DNA of 36,960 nt. Origin: Caballeronia jiangsuensis. GTDB lineage: Bacteria; Pseudomonadota; Gammaproteobacteria; Burkholderiales; Burkholderiaceae. The DNA is taken from assembly GCA_000648925.1 (NCBI GenBank), contig JFHF01000068.1, positions 1 through 36,960 of the forward strand, given 5' to 3'. This document shows, piece after piece, positions 1 to 8,422 of the stretch. The notes below the pieces were generated by a model. The model saw only the letters and a list, made by a program, of their open reading frames with translations, did not search any database and was not told the DNA's origin. A program made the translations under genes and the position numbers. How positions within the stretch are numbered: position 1 is the first letter of the stretch; each line of letters begins with the position of its first letter.

Positions 1-234
1 TAGCACCGTGCCTTCGATGTTTTCAGCCAGGCCGTCGGCGAGTTGAGGCGCATCGGCGAGCAGCACTTTCGACACGCCCGCGATCTTTGCCGCCGCATCC
101 GCCGCGCCTTGCGCGTTCGAACCTGCGATCAGCACATGCACATCGCCGCCGATCTTCAACGCAGCCGCAATCGTGTTCAGCGTCGCCGACTTGATCGATG
201 CGTTGTCGTGTTCCGCAATAACGAGAGTCGTCAT
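1..234 (-). CDS. etfA: Electron transfer flavoprotein alpha subunit, N-terminal part (runs off the window)
   Basis: EtfA carries the FAD of the ETF heterodimer, which takes electrons from acyl-CoA dehydrogenases and passes them to ETF-ubiquinone oxidoreductase. Only the first 78 codons lie in the window; the remainder is beyond the left edge. The visible part begins MTTLVIAEHDNASIK and continues with the Rossmann-like alpha/beta pattern of the EtfA N-terminal domain (HVLIAGSNAQGAADAAAKIAGVSKVLLAD). The ATG at 234-232 shares one base with the etfB stop codon (TGATG), so the two genes are probably translationally coupled. It is the last visible gene of the leftward beta-oxidation operon. Family assignment is firm; substrate or partner specificity comes from context only. 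Confidence 0.95.
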   Translation of the reverse strand, partial: MTTLVIAEHDNASIKSATLNTIAAALKIGGDVHVLIAGSNAQGAADAAAKIAGVSKVLLADAPQLADGLAENIEGTVL

Positions 235-983
235 CAGATTACCTTCGCTTCGTTCTTCAGTTTTTCGAGCAGCGTTTTCACGTCCGGCACCGTAATGCCC
301 GCGCCGCGTTTCGGTGGCTCGACAACTTTCAATGTCTTCAGACGCGGCGCAACATCGACGCCCAGATCGGTGGGCTTCACTATCGACAAAGGCTTCTTCT
401 TCGCCTTCATGATGTTCGGCAGCGTCACATAGCGCGGTTCGTTCAGGCGCAGATCCGTCGTGACCACTGCGGGCAGCTTCAAAGAAAGCGTCTCCGCGCC
501 GCCATCGACTTCACGCGATACAGTCGCCTTGCCATCCGCGACCACAACCTTCGATGCGAACGTCGCCTGCGGCAGACCTGCCAGCGCCGCAAGCATCTGA
601 CCGGTTTGATTCGAATCGTCGTCGATAGCCTGCTTGCCGAGGATGATCAAATCAGGCTTTTCCTGATCGACCAGCGCCTTCAACAACTTCGCGACGGCCA
701 AAGGCTGCAAGTCTTCCGATGTTTCCACCAACACAGCGCGATCCGCGCCGATGGCCAACGCGGTGCGCAACGTCTCCTGACACTGCGTCACGCCGCACGA
801 CACGGCGATAACTTCGGTCGCAACACCCGCTTCCCGCAGACGCACCGCCTCTTCAACAGCGATCTCATCGAACGGATTCATCGACATCTTCACGTTGGCG
901 ATATCGACGCCCGTGTTATCCGACTTCACCCGGACCTTGACGTTGTAATCGACCACGCGCTTCACAGGCACAAGTATCTTCAA
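234..983 (-). CDS. etfB: Electron transfer flavoprotein beta subunit, TTG start
   Basis: This is the AMP-binding partner of EtfA in the soluble cytoplasmic ETF. The protein is 249 residues, the usual EtfB length, and starts (M)KILVPVKRVVDYNVKV, with the characteristic SMNPFDEIAVEEAVRL stretch near residue 40. I chose a TTG start at 983-981 because the family begins exactly at KILVPVKR and a GGGAG ribosome site lies just upstream; an upstream in-frame start near 1022 would add 13 unrelated residues. It lies 35 bp after the small acyl-CoA dehydrogenase subunit and overlaps etfA by one base. The setting implies an ETF pair dedicated to the dehydrogenase encoded next to it, probably a paralogue of a housekeeping etfBA elsewhere. 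Confidence 0.95.
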   Translation of the reverse strand: MKILVPVKRVVDYNVKVRVKSDNTGVDIANVKMSMNPFDEIAVEEAVRLREAGVATEVIAVSCGVTQCQETLRTALAIGADRAVLVETSEDLQPLAVAKLLKALVDQEKPDLIILGKQAIDDDSNQTGQMLAALAGLPQATFASKVVVADGKATVSREVDGGAETLSLKLPAVVTTDLRLNEPRYVTLPNIMKAKKKPLSIVKPTDLGVDVAPRLKTLKVVEPPKRGAGITVPDVKTLLEKLKNEAKVI

Positions 984-1018
984 ATCCGTCTCCCGGTTCG
1001 TTTTTGCCCGACGCGCGC

Positions 1019-2158
1019 TCAAGCCAGCGAAGCGCGCCCCAGTTCGATATATCGAGCGAGATGATGATCTTCATCGCCCAGTTGATGATCGATCATCACG
1101 AGCCGCTTCGCGTAATGAGCGAGCGGCAGCTCCCACGTCATGCCGATCCCGCCATGCATCTGAATCGACTCTTCCGCGACGCGCGCGCCGATGCGTCCGA
1201 TCGAATACTTCGCCGCCGACAAGGCGCGTTCACGCGCAATGCCCGATTCACCGACCGCCGCCGCCGCATTGATCGCCGCCGAGCGCGCCTGCTCGATTTC
1301 GAGCAGGACATCGGCCATGCGATGCTGCAGCGCCTGAAACGCGCCGATGGGCACGCCGAACTGCTTACGCGTGCGCAGATATTCGAGCGTGTGTTCCTTC
1401 GCGACATCCATCGCGCCGACCGCTTCCGACACGAGCGCGACGAGTCCATAGCCGAGCGCATGCGTGAGCACCGCGTAGCCATCGCCTTCCGTGCCGACGA
1501 GGGCATCGGCTTCGAGTCTGACGTTATCGAACGACACCTCCGCGACCCGTCCGCCATCGATCTTGCGATAGCCGCGCACATCGACGCCCGCTGCATCGCG
1601 CGGCACCACGAAAAGCGAAATGCCCGCTTCGTCATGATCGCCGCCCGATGTGCGCGCCGACACGAGCAACACATCCGCATGTTCGCCCTGCTGCACGACG
1701 CCCTTCGCGCCGTTCAGCACCCAGCCGTCGCCGAGCCGCGTGGCGCGTGTGCTCACGCGTGCACGTTCGTAATGCGAGCCGGGTTCGTCGTGCGCGAACG
1801 CGGCGATCGTCGCGCCTTCGATCATCTTCGCGACGATCCCGCGCTGCATATCGTTGCCGGCATATGCGAGCGCACGTCCGACGATCAGCGCATCGAGAAA
1901 CGGTTCGACGACGAGCCCTCGCCCGAGCGCCTCGAACACGACGCTCACATCGAAGCCATCGCCGCCGAAGCCGCCGGCCGCTTCATCGAAGAACGCGCCG
2001 ATGATGCCGAGCTCGCAAAACCGCAGCCACATATCGCGGCTATATCCTTCTTCGGAACGCGCGATCCTGTCTCGCGCATCGAACCGATATTGCTCGGCGA
2101 TGAAGCGGTTCAGCGAATCCGCGAGCATCCGCCGGTCTTCCGTGTGCTGGAAATTCAT
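1019..2158 (-). CDS. Acyl-CoA dehydrogenase, PimD-type small subunit
   Basis: This 379-residue flavoprotein has the acyl-CoA dehydrogenase fold: N-terminal helical domain, middle beta domain around residues 120-215, and C-terminal helices with RKQFG (264-268) and QMHGGIGMTWE (333-343). It resembles the small subunit of pimeloyl-CoA dehydrogenase (PimD). The C-terminal YEG(T/S) segment that carries the catalytic glutamate in ordinary family members is absent; the sequence there reads ELPLAHYAKR. This fits heterotetrameric enzymes in which only one subunit type is catalytic. It follows the large subunit with 12 bp between them, so co-transcription is expected. The true substrate is not visible; pimeloyl-CoA, another dicarboxylyl-CoA or a branched acyl-CoA are possible. 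Confidence 0.9.
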   Translation of the reverse strand: MNFQHTEDRRMLADSLNRFIAEQYRFDARDRIARSEEGYSRDMWLRFCELGIIGAFFDEAAGGFGGDGFDVSVVFEALGRGLVVEPFLDALIVGRALAYAGNDMQRGIVAKMIEGATIAAFAHDEPGSHYERARVSTRATRLGDGWVLNGAKGVVQQGEHADVLLVSARTSGGDHDEAGISLFVVPRDAAGVDVRGYRKIDGGRVAEVSFDNVRLEADALVGTEGDGYAVLTHALGYGLVALVSEAVGAMDVAKEHTLEYLRTRKQFGVPIGAFQALQHRMADVLLEIEQARSAAINAAAAVGESGIARERALSAAKYSIGRIGARVAEESIQMHGGIGMTWELPLAHYAKRLVMIDHQLGDEDHHLARYIELGRASLA

Positions 2159-2170
2159 CGTGCGACTCCT

Positions 2171-3349
2171 TTAAAGCCCGAGCATCATCTTCGAGATGAT
2201 GTTCTTCTGTATTTCGTTGGAGCCGCCGAAGATCGACAGCTTGCGATTGTTGAAGTACTGCGCCGCCGCGTTGGACGCTTCATCGTCGCAATCGTCTTCG
2301 ATGAATTGCTGCGCATACGGACCCATCGCGCGACGCATCAGCGACGAAATCTCCTGACGGATTTCCGTGCCGCGAATCTTGAGCATCGAGCTTTCCGCGC
2401 CCGGCACGCCACCGCCCGCGACCGCCGCGAGCACGCGCAGATTCGTCGTCTTCATGTTCTCCAGATCGATCTCGACACGCGCGAGCCGCGCGGCGAATAA
2501 CGGATCGTCGATGAGCGCATGGCCATTGCCTTGCAGCTTGCTCGCCGCCGCCTTGAGCCGGCCCAGCGCCGCCACCGAGAAGCCCACGCCCGCGATGTTC
2601 GTGCGCTCGTACGTCAGCAGATACTTCGCATAGGTCCAGCCCTTGTTCTCCTCGCCGACGAGATTGGCGGCAGGCACGCGCACATCGGTGAAGAACACTT
2701 CGTTGACTTCGTGCTCGCCATCGAGCGTGATGATCGGACGCACTTCGACGCCCGGCGTGTTCATGTCGATCAACAGGAAACTGATGCCTTCCTGCTTGCG
2801 CACATCCTGCGCCGTGCGCACGAGGCAGAAGATCATGTTCGCGTAGTGCGCGAGCGTGGTCCAGGTCTTCTGGCCATTGACGATGTAACACGTCTCGCCG
2901 TTCTCGATCGTGCGCACGGCTGTCGTGCGCACCGACGCCAGATCCGAGCCCGCGCCCGGTTCCGAATAACCCTGACACCACCAGTCGGAGCCATCGAGAA
3001 TGCGCGGCAGCCAGTGACGCTTTTGCGCTTCGCTGCCGTACTTGATGAGCACCGGCCCGAGCATGTTCACGCCGAAGGGCACAATACGCGGCGCGCCCGC
3101 AATCGCGCATTCGTTCTCGAAGATGAACTTCTGTATCGCGGTCCAGCCGGGTCCGCCGTATTCTTTCGGCCAGTGATTCGCGAGCCAGCCTTTCGCGTTG
3201 AGAATGCCGTGCCATTGCGCCATGTCGTCACGCGTGAGGCGCTTGCCGGTATGCACTTTTTGCGCGATGTCTTCCGGCAAGGACGCGCGCAGGAAGTCCA
3301 GGACTTCCGTGCGAAACGCCTCTTCTTCTGCGGTGAATTTCAGATCCAT
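2171..3349 (-). CDS. Acyl-CoA dehydrogenase, PimC-type large subunit
   Basis: A 392-residue acyl-CoA dehydrogenase resembling PimC, which introduces the alpha,beta double bond into acyl-CoA thioesters. Visible signatures are CQGYSEPGAGSDLAS (125-139), GEHEVNEVFF (211-220) and the C-terminal IFGGSNEIQ (373-381). The usual Glu of YEGT is Gly here, so the catalytic base is more likely Glu248 in LLTYERT, the helix-G position used by long-chain and isovaleryl-CoA dehydrogenases. That is inference from family alignment. The gene lies 38 bp after the hydratase/dehydrogenase fusion and 12 bp before the small subunit. Large plus small subunit plus ETF suggests a self-contained alpha2beta2 dehydrogenase. 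Confidence 0.92.
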   Translation of the reverse strand: MDLKFTAEEEAFRTEVLDFLRASLPEDIAQKVHTGKRLTRDDMAQWHGILNAKGWLANHWPKEYGGPGWTAIQKFIFENECAIAGAPRIVPFGVNMLGPVLIKYGSEAQKRHWLPRILDGSDWWCQGYSEPGAGSDLASVRTTAVRTIENGETCYIVNGQKTWTTLAHYANMIFCLVRTAQDVRKQEGISFLLIDMNTPGVEVRPIITLDGEHEVNEVFFTDVRVPAANLVGEENKGWTYAKYLLTYERTNIAGVGFSVAALGRLKAAASKLQGNGHALIDDPLFAARLARVEIDLENMKTTNLRVLAAVAGGGVPGAESSMLKIRGTEIRQEISSLMRRAMGPYAQQFIEDDCDDEASNAAAQYFNNRKLSIFGGSNEIQKNIISKMMLGL

Positions 3350-3387
3350 GACTGCGGTTCCATGATGAGTTTGACGAAGGCCACGGC

Positions 3388-5514
3388 TCAGGCCGCCTGA
3401 TTGAGGCTCGCGAAGTTCTTGCCGCGCGCGACCAGATCGACGATCAATGGCGACGCGCGCCAGAAGAGCGGATCTTCCTTCGCGAATTCGCGGATATCGG
3501 CGAGGACGTTATCGAGGCCGACGCTATCGGCGTAATGCATCGGGCCGCCGCGATAACGCGGAAAGCCGAAGCCGTGCATCAACGTGGCATCGACATCGAG
3601 CGGACGCTGCGCAATGCCTTCATGCACGATATTCGCGCCTTCGTTGATCATCGCCGCCATGTAGCGGCGCACGATCTGCTCGTCGCTGAACGTGCGCGGC
3701 TTGACGCCCGCGCGCACGCGCTCGGCGTCGATGATCGCTTCGACTTCCGCATCCGGCGTGCCGGTACGCGCGCCATCTTCGTAGCGATAGAAGCCGCGTC
3801 CCGTCTTCTGGCCGAACCAGCCGCGCTCGCACAGCTCGTCGCCGATGCGCACGTAACGCGCATTCGGATCGCGCGTCGCGGCGCGGCGCTTGCGTGCGGC
3901 CCAGCCGATATCGCCGCCGGCGAGATCGATGACCTGATACGGTCCCATCGGAAAACCGAAGTCGCGCACGGCCTTGTCGATCCGATACGGCGACGCGCCG
4001 TCTTCCATCAGATGATCCGCGGCCGCGCGATACACCGCGAGCATACGATTGCCGATGAAGCCGTCGCACACGCCCGCGCGCACCGCCACTTTCCTGAGCG
4101 TCTTCGCGAGCTCGAAGCCGGTCGCGACGACATCGGCGGCGACACGCGCGGGCACGACCACTTCGAGCAGCTTCATGATGTTCGCGGGCGAGAAGAAATG
4201 CAGCCCGAGCACGTCTTGCGGACGCGAGATGCTCGCCGCGATATCGTCGATGTCGAGATAGGACGTGTTGGTCGCGAGCACCGCGCCGGGCTTGCACACG
4301 CGATCGAGCTCCGCGAACACGGCCTTCTTCACGGCCATGTCCTCGAACACGGCTTCGATGACGAGATCGGCATCGGCGAGCGCGTCGTAGGTCGTGTCGC
4401 CATTGAAGCGCTGCAGCGCGCCCGCCTTCGCTTCGCGTGTGATGCGGCCTTTCGCGATCAGGCCGTCGTAGACCTTTTCGACATGCGCGCGGCCGCGTTC
4501 GAGCGATGCGTCGTCGCGTTCGATCATCGTCACCGCAAGACCCGCGTCCAGCAGCGCCACCGCGATGCCCGCGCCCATCGTCCCGCCGCCGATCACGCCG
4601 ACTACGCGAATCGCGCGCGGTTTTGCGTCGCGCGTTTCGGGCGACTTCTGCGCCTCGCGCTCGGCGAAAAAGGCATGCACGAGCCCGGCGCGCTGCGGAC
4701 TCTCGCGGCATTCGAGGAATCGCTCGCGCTCGAAGCGCAGGCCTTCGTCGAACGGCAGATTCAAGGCCGCTTCCACGCAGTCGACGATCTTCAGCGGCGA
4801 CAGCAACCCCCGCGATTTCTTCTGCGTGTCGGCGCGCGCGGCGGCGATCGCGGCGGCGCTGGCTTCCTTGTCGGCGAGACCGTGCGCGTTCTTCGTGCGG
4901 CGCGGCGCGGCGTGCGTCGCGATCAGTTCGTGCGTGTAGGCGAGGCCTTCGGCGAATACGTCATCGCTCTGGCCGACGCGATCGACGAGACCGAGTCGCA
5001 GCGCTTCTTGCGCGCCGGCATGACGGCCGCTCAGCATCAGCGACAACGCAGCCTGCGCGCCGATCAGACGCGCCGAGCGCTGCGTGCCGCCCGCGCCGGG
5101 CAAAAGGCCCAGTTGCACTTCGGGCAGACCGAGCTTCGCGCCCTCGACGGCGATCCGGTAGTGCGACGCCAGCGCGACCTCCAGCCCGCCGCCGAGCACC
5201 GCGCCGTGAATCGCCGCGACGACCGGCTTGCTGCAAGCCTCGATGCGATTGCACACCTCGGGCAGCGAGGGCGGCACCGCGGGCTTGCCGAACTCGCGGA
5301 TATCCGCGCCGGCGATGAAGTTGCGGCCCGCGCCCACGATCAGCACCGCGCGCACGGCGGCGTTCGCGTCGGCGGTTTCGATCGCATCGATGAGGCCGCG
5401 CCGCACGTCGGCATTGAGCGCGTTGACGGGCGCGTGATCGATCGTCACGACGAGGACGCTGCCACGCAATGCGTGCTGGACAGCTGCGGTTTCGGGCGCG
5501 CTCGAAAGCGTCAT
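3388..5514 (-). CDS. Bifunctional enoyl-CoA hydratase / 3-hydroxyacyl-CoA dehydrogenase (FadJ/PimF-like)
   Basis: This 708-residue fusion catalyses the second and third steps of beta-oxidation. The N-terminal crotonase domain (about 15-200) keeps both catalytic glutamates, Glu112 in GGGLE and Glu132 in GLPEVQLGLLPG, and an oxyanion-hole AGADI. The dehydrogenase half (about 303-600) has the NAD-binding GGGTMGAG (309-316) and the catalytic His439 in LGLHFFSP. The start at 5514 has GGAG about 10 bases upstream and fits the predicted promoter; an ATG at 5562 would leave almost no leader. It is the first gene of the leftward operon with the PimC/PimD pair and etfBA. No CoA ligase or thiolase is visible, so the pathway must be completed elsewhere. 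Confidence 0.93.
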   Translation of the reverse strand: MTLSSAPETAAVQHALRGSVLVVTIDHAPVNALNADVRRGLIDAIETADANAAVRAVLIVGAGRNFIAGADIREFGKPAVPPSLPEVCNRIEACSKPVVAAIHGAVLGGGLEVALASHYRIAVEGAKLGLPEVQLGLLPGAGGTQRSARLIGAQAALSLMLSGRHAGAQEALRLGLVDRVGQSDDVFAEGLAYTHELIATHAAPRRTKNAHGLADKEASAAAIAAARADTQKKSRGLLSPLKIVDCVEAALNLPFDEGLRFERERFLECRESPQRAGLVHAFFAEREAQKSPETRDAKPRAIRVVGVIGGGTMGAGIAVALLDAGLAVTMIERDDASLERGRAHVEKVYDGLIAKGRITREAKAGALQRFNGDTTYDALADADLVIEAVFEDMAVKKAVFAELDRVCKPGAVLATNTSYLDIDDIAASISRPQDVLGLHFFSPANIMKLLEVVVPARVAADVVATGFELAKTLRKVAVRAGVCDGFIGNRMLAVYRAAADHLMEDGASPYRIDKAVRDFGFPMGPYQVIDLAGGDIGWAARKRRAATRDPNARYVRIGDELCERGWFGQKTGRGFYRYEDGARTGTPDAEVEAIIDAERVRAGVKPRTFSDEQIVRRYMAAMINEGANIVHEGIAQRPLDVDATLMHGFGFPRYRGGPMHYADSVGLDNVLADIREFAKEDPLFWRASPLIVDLVARGKNFASLNQAA

Positions 5515-5574
5515 GGATGGCGACTCCGGGTTGAGTATGTGCAAGCATTCTCGCGGGGACAAGCTTCCTTGACA

Positions 5575-5602
5575 ATTACAGCGGCCGTTGACAGACTGTC
5601 AA
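5575..5602 (-). promoter_or_regulatory. Promoter of the leftward beta-oxidation operon
   Basis: On the minus strand a perfect TTGACA (5602-5597) is followed, after 16 bases, by TGTAAT (5580-5575), five of six matches to a sigma-70 -10 box. Transcription would start near 5568, leaving a leader of about 54 nt before the ATG at 5514. The -35 box is part of both palindromes described in the next entry. Confidence 0.6.
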
Positions 5603-5615
5603 ATCGCATTTGACA
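5588..5615. promoter_or_regulatory. Interleaved TTGACA palindromes, candidate LysR operator
   Basis: Two inverted repeats share one arm. TTGACA-GAC-TGTCAA spans 5588-5602, and TGTCAAA-TCGCA-TTTGACA spans 5597-5615. A further TTGACAAT copy lies at 5569-5576, matching the TTGACAAT at 5610-5617. The array fills the divergent region between the LysR gene and the operon it faces and covers the operon's -35 box, as expected for binding by the adjacent LysR protein, but binding is not shown. Confidence 0.55.
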
Positions 5616-5627
5616 ATCGGACGTGCC

Positions 5628-6533
5628 GTGGACGTCAACGAACTCACGCTGCTGGTCGAAATCCTCGATGCGGGCAACCTCAGCGAAGCAGCGCGACGCA
5701 TGAAAATGAGCCGCGCCAATGTCAGCTATCACCTGAATCAGCTTGAAAAGTCGGTCGGCCTGCAACTCGTGCGGCGGACCACGCGCCGTGTCGAGGCGAC
5801 CGAACTCGGCCTCGAACTCTACGAGCATGGCCGGTCGATCCGGAACGCGCTGCTCGCGGCGCAGGAATCGGTGTCGACATTGGGGCAACGGCTGCAGGGA
5901 CGCGTGCGGCTATCGGTGCCGAGCGGCTACGGGCAACTCGTGATGTCGGAATGGCTGATCGCGTTCAAGCGCGAGTATCCGGATATCGTGCTCGACGTGA
6001 TGTTCGAGAATCGCGTCGAGGATCTGCTGCGCGATGAAGTCGATATCGCCGTGCGCGTGATGCCGGAGCCGCCGCCGAGCCTCGTCGCGCGCGACATGGG
6101 GCCGGTGCGCTACGTCGCGTGTGCATCGTCCGGTTATGCGGAGGCGCACGGCATGCCGACGCGGCTCGAAGAGCTGGGGGTCGTGCCGGTGATCACCGCG
6201 TCGGTGGTCGGCAAGCAGACGCGCGTCGCCGCCTATCTCGACGACGAACGTCATGAAGTGCTGCTGGAGCCGAGCGTGATCTCGGAGAACTTTCTGTTTC
6301 TGCGCGATGCGATTCTCGCGGGCCTGGGCGTCGGGATCGTGCCGGATTACGTCGTGGCGGAAGACATGCGGCGCGGCGAGGTCGTCACGGCGCTCGATGA
6401 ATGGCGGCTCAGCATCTTCGGCACGCATATGTACATGCTGTATATGCCGAACCGGCATCACACGCGCGCGACGCTGGCGTTTATCGAGTTCATGCTGGAT
6501 CGGTCGCGGAAGGCGGGACGCGGGCGGCTTTGA
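5628..6533 (+). CDS. LysR-family transcriptional regulator of the divergent beta-oxidation operon
   Basis: A 301-residue LysR-type regulator with an N-terminal winged HTH (NLSEAARRMKMSRANVSYHLNQLEKSVG, in two overlapping motifs) and a C-terminal effector-binding domain starting with GRVRLSVPSGYG. I prefer the GTG at 5628: the family begins MDVNELTLLVEIL and a GGA lies about eight bases upstream. A longer reading frame from a TTG at 5610 would begin inside the palindromic operator. The gene is transcribed away from the fadJ-like operon, the classic arrangement for a LysR protein that controls its divergent neighbour and itself. The effector is probably a CoA thioester or free acid of the degraded substrate, which is inference. 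Confidence 0.9.
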   Translation: MDVNELTLLVEILDAGNLSEAARRMKMSRANVSYHLNQLEKSVGLQLVRRTTRRVEATELGLELYEHGRSIRNALLAAQESVSTLGQRLQGRVRLSVPSGYGQLVMSEWLIAFKREYPDIVLDVMFENRVEDLLRDEVDIAVRVMPEPPPSLVARDMGPVRYVACASSGYAEAHGMPTRLEELGVVPVITASVVGKQTRVAAYLDDERHEVLLEPSVISENFLFLRDAILAGLGVGIVPDYVVAEDMRRGEVVTALDEWRLSIFGTHMYMLYMPNRHHTRATLAFIEFMLDRSRKAGRGRL

Positions 6534-6557
6534 AGGAAGCGTTCGCATGGTGCCCCG

Positions 6558-7466
6558 TCACCCATGCCGCCCCCGCTCCGCAAACCATATCGCCACCGAC
6601 ATCAACGCAATCCCCGCCATCTGCACGCCGCTAAGACGCTCATCGAAAGCCAGCCAGTCGATGACGATCGCCACCGCCGGATAGACGAACTGAAACACCG
6701 CGATGCGCGCCGTATCGAGCCGCGCCATGCCGATATACATCAGCGTGTACGCGAGGCCCGTGTGGATCAGCCCGAGGCCCGCCAGCCACGCCCACGACAT
6801 GCCCCACGCGGGCCAGCCATGCTGCATCGGCCACACCCACAGCAGCATCGTGCCGACAGCGCACTGCCACCACGCGAGAATGCCGGCGGGCATGTCGCGC
6901 AGACGTTTCGCGATGATGGTCACGCACGCCATGCACAGCGAGCCCGCCAGACACGCGGCAACGCCCAGCCAGTATCCCGGCTGAAGCGCGCCGCCCGCCG
7001 CATGCTCGACGATGCCCGTCGCCAGCACGAGCCCGCACATCGCAAGCGAAACCGCAGCGACGCGCTGCCCGCCGATCGCCTCTTTCAGCCACAACGCGGC
7101 GAATAACAGTACCCACATCGGCTGCACATGGAACAGCACGATCGCGACGCCCGCCGATATCCGCTCGACCGCGCCGAAGAACAAGGCCCAGCTCAGGACC
7201 ATCAGCACGCTGGCCGCCAGCATCCACGGCCCGTTGGCTCGCGTGAGAAGCAGAGCGCGCGTTTGCCGCCGAGCGATCACCCACGCGCTCATGCCCAACA
7301 GCCCGAAAGCGCAGCGAAACCACGTCGCGGTCAGCGGATCGGCGTTTGCCTCGTGCAGAAACACGCCGATCGTGCCGAGCAGCGCGCAGCCCGCGATAAA
7401 CGGCCACGCACCTGCCGGGCGTCGAGCCTCGCCCTGCGCAACGAAAGATGATGAGTTCGTGTTCAT
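6558..7466 (-). CDS. EamA/DMT-family inner-membrane transporter
   Basis: This 302-residue protein has about ten hydrophobic segments in two EamA repeats, for example PFIAGCALLGTIGVFLHEA at the start and the GPWMLAASVLMVLSWALFFGAVERI helix with the motif VAIVLFHVQPMWVLLFAALWLKE, typical of drug/metabolite exporters. The second repeat ends VAIVIDWLAFDERLSGVQMAGIALM. The likely role is efflux of an amino acid or small metabolite across the inner membrane; the substrate cannot be read from sequence. The gene is divergent from a LysR regulator 86 bp away, which probably controls it, and converges on the upstream LysR gene with a 24-bp gap. I see no terminator between them. Confidence 0.9.
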   Translation of the reverse strand: MNTNSSSFVAQGEARRPAGAWPFIAGCALLGTIGVFLHEANADPLTATWFRCAFGLLGMSAWVIARRQTRALLLTRANGPWMLAASVLMVLSWALFFGAVERISAGVAIVLFHVQPMWVLLFAALWLKEAIGGQRVAAVSLAMCGLVLATGIVEHAAGGALQPGYWLGVAACLAGSLCMACVTIIAKRLRDMPAGILAWWQCAVGTMLLWVWPMQHGWPAWGMSWAWLAGLGLIHTGLAYTLMYIGMARLDTARIAVFQFVYPAVAIVIDWLAFDERLSGVQMAGIALMSVAIWFAERGRHG

Positions 7467-7552
7467 GACCGCAGTGTGTGCCGCGACGCATCGAACGAAA
7501 AGCGCATAATTCGAACTTCATCCATTCGATTCTCGAAAGCGACCTGAAGCCG

Positions 7553-8422
7553 ATGAAACATCACGATCTGCAAACGGACTGGCTCAAGTGCTTCGTCGCC
7601 GTCGTCGACGCGGGGTCGCTGTCGAGCGCCGCCAGTGAAGTGCACCGCTCGCAATCGGCGGTGAGCATGCAGTTGAAAAAGCTCGAAAGCGCGCTGGGGC
7701 TGCGGCTCGTCGAGCGCGGCTCGCGCACGCTCGCGCTGACTCACGACGGACAGACGCTGCTCGGCTATGCGCGGCGCATCCTCGATCTGCACGCCGAAGC
7801 TCAGGTCGCGCTGCAGGGCGAGCAACTCACCGGCCGCGTGCGGCTCGGCGTGCCCGACGACTACGCCGCAAAGTATCTGACGCCCGTGCTCAAACGCTTC
7901 GCGCCCCGCCACAGCGGCGTCGAAATCGAGCTGATCTGCGAACAATCGACGTCGCTCATTCCGCGTGTCGCGAATGGCGAGCTCGACATCGCGCTCGTGT
8001 CGCGCGACCACGGCCGGCGTGGCACATCGCTCTTTCATGAGCCGTTGGTCTGGGTCGGCGCCGCGCAGTTCGAGTTATGGCGGCGCGATCCGTTGCCGAT
8101 CGCCGTCTACGAAAGCACGAGCCTCGCGCGGCGCAGTGCGATTCATTCGCTCGCGCAACAGGGACGCCGATACAAGGTGGTCTATAACAGTTCGAGTCTC
8201 GCCGGGCAGATCGCCGCAGTGGAAAGCGGCCTGGCCGTGGCGGCGCTGACGCAATGCAGCGCGCCCGAACATCTGCGGATTCTGGGCCGTGAAGAAGGTC
8301 TCGGGCCGCTCGAACCGATGGAAGTCGCCGTGTACCGCAGCCGCGATTCGCGCGGCTCCAAAGCCGTCGATAGTCTGCACAGCCTGCTCGTGAAGACGCT
8401 GCGGCAATCGGCGTCAGTCTGA
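7553..8422 (+). CDS. LysR-family transcriptional regulator beside the EamA transporter
   Basis: A 289-residue LysR protein whose HTH reads DAGSLSSAASEVHRSQSAVSMQLKKLE, followed by an effector domain beginning GRVRLGVPDDYA. The ATG at 7553 gives the normal family start (MKHHDLQTDWLKCFVAVVDAG); an in-frame start at 7478 would add 25 residues that look non-coding. A weak GAAG lies upstream. Placement opposite the EamA gene suggests local control of export. The last nine bases overlap the tail of the convergent chorismatase gene, so the two transcripts could interfere. Confidence 0.9.
   Translation: MKHHDLQTDWLKCFVAVVDAGSLSSAASEVHRSQSAVSMQLKKLESALGLRLVERGSRTLALTHDGQTLLGYARRILDLHAEAQVALQGEQLTGRVRLGVPDDYAAKYLTPVLKRFAPRHSGVEIELICEQSTSLIPRVANGELDIALVSRDHGRRGTSLFHEPLVWVGAAQFELWRRDPLPIAVYESTSLARRSAIHSLAQQGRRYKVVYNSSSLAGQIAAVESGLAVAALTQCSAPEHLRILGREEGLGPLEPMEVAVYRSRDSRGSKAVDSLHSLLVKTLRQSASV

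Noticed and set aside
1004..2500. Rightward open frame of 498 codons opposite the acyl-CoA dehydrogenases
   Set aside because: Antisense shadow crossing the ends of two well-supported genes; no recognisable domain.
3535..5613. Long rightward open frame (692 codons) opposite the hydratase/dehydrogenase gene
   Set aside because: Rich in Arg and His with no family motif; it mirrors the third-position bias of the real high-GC gene on the other strand.
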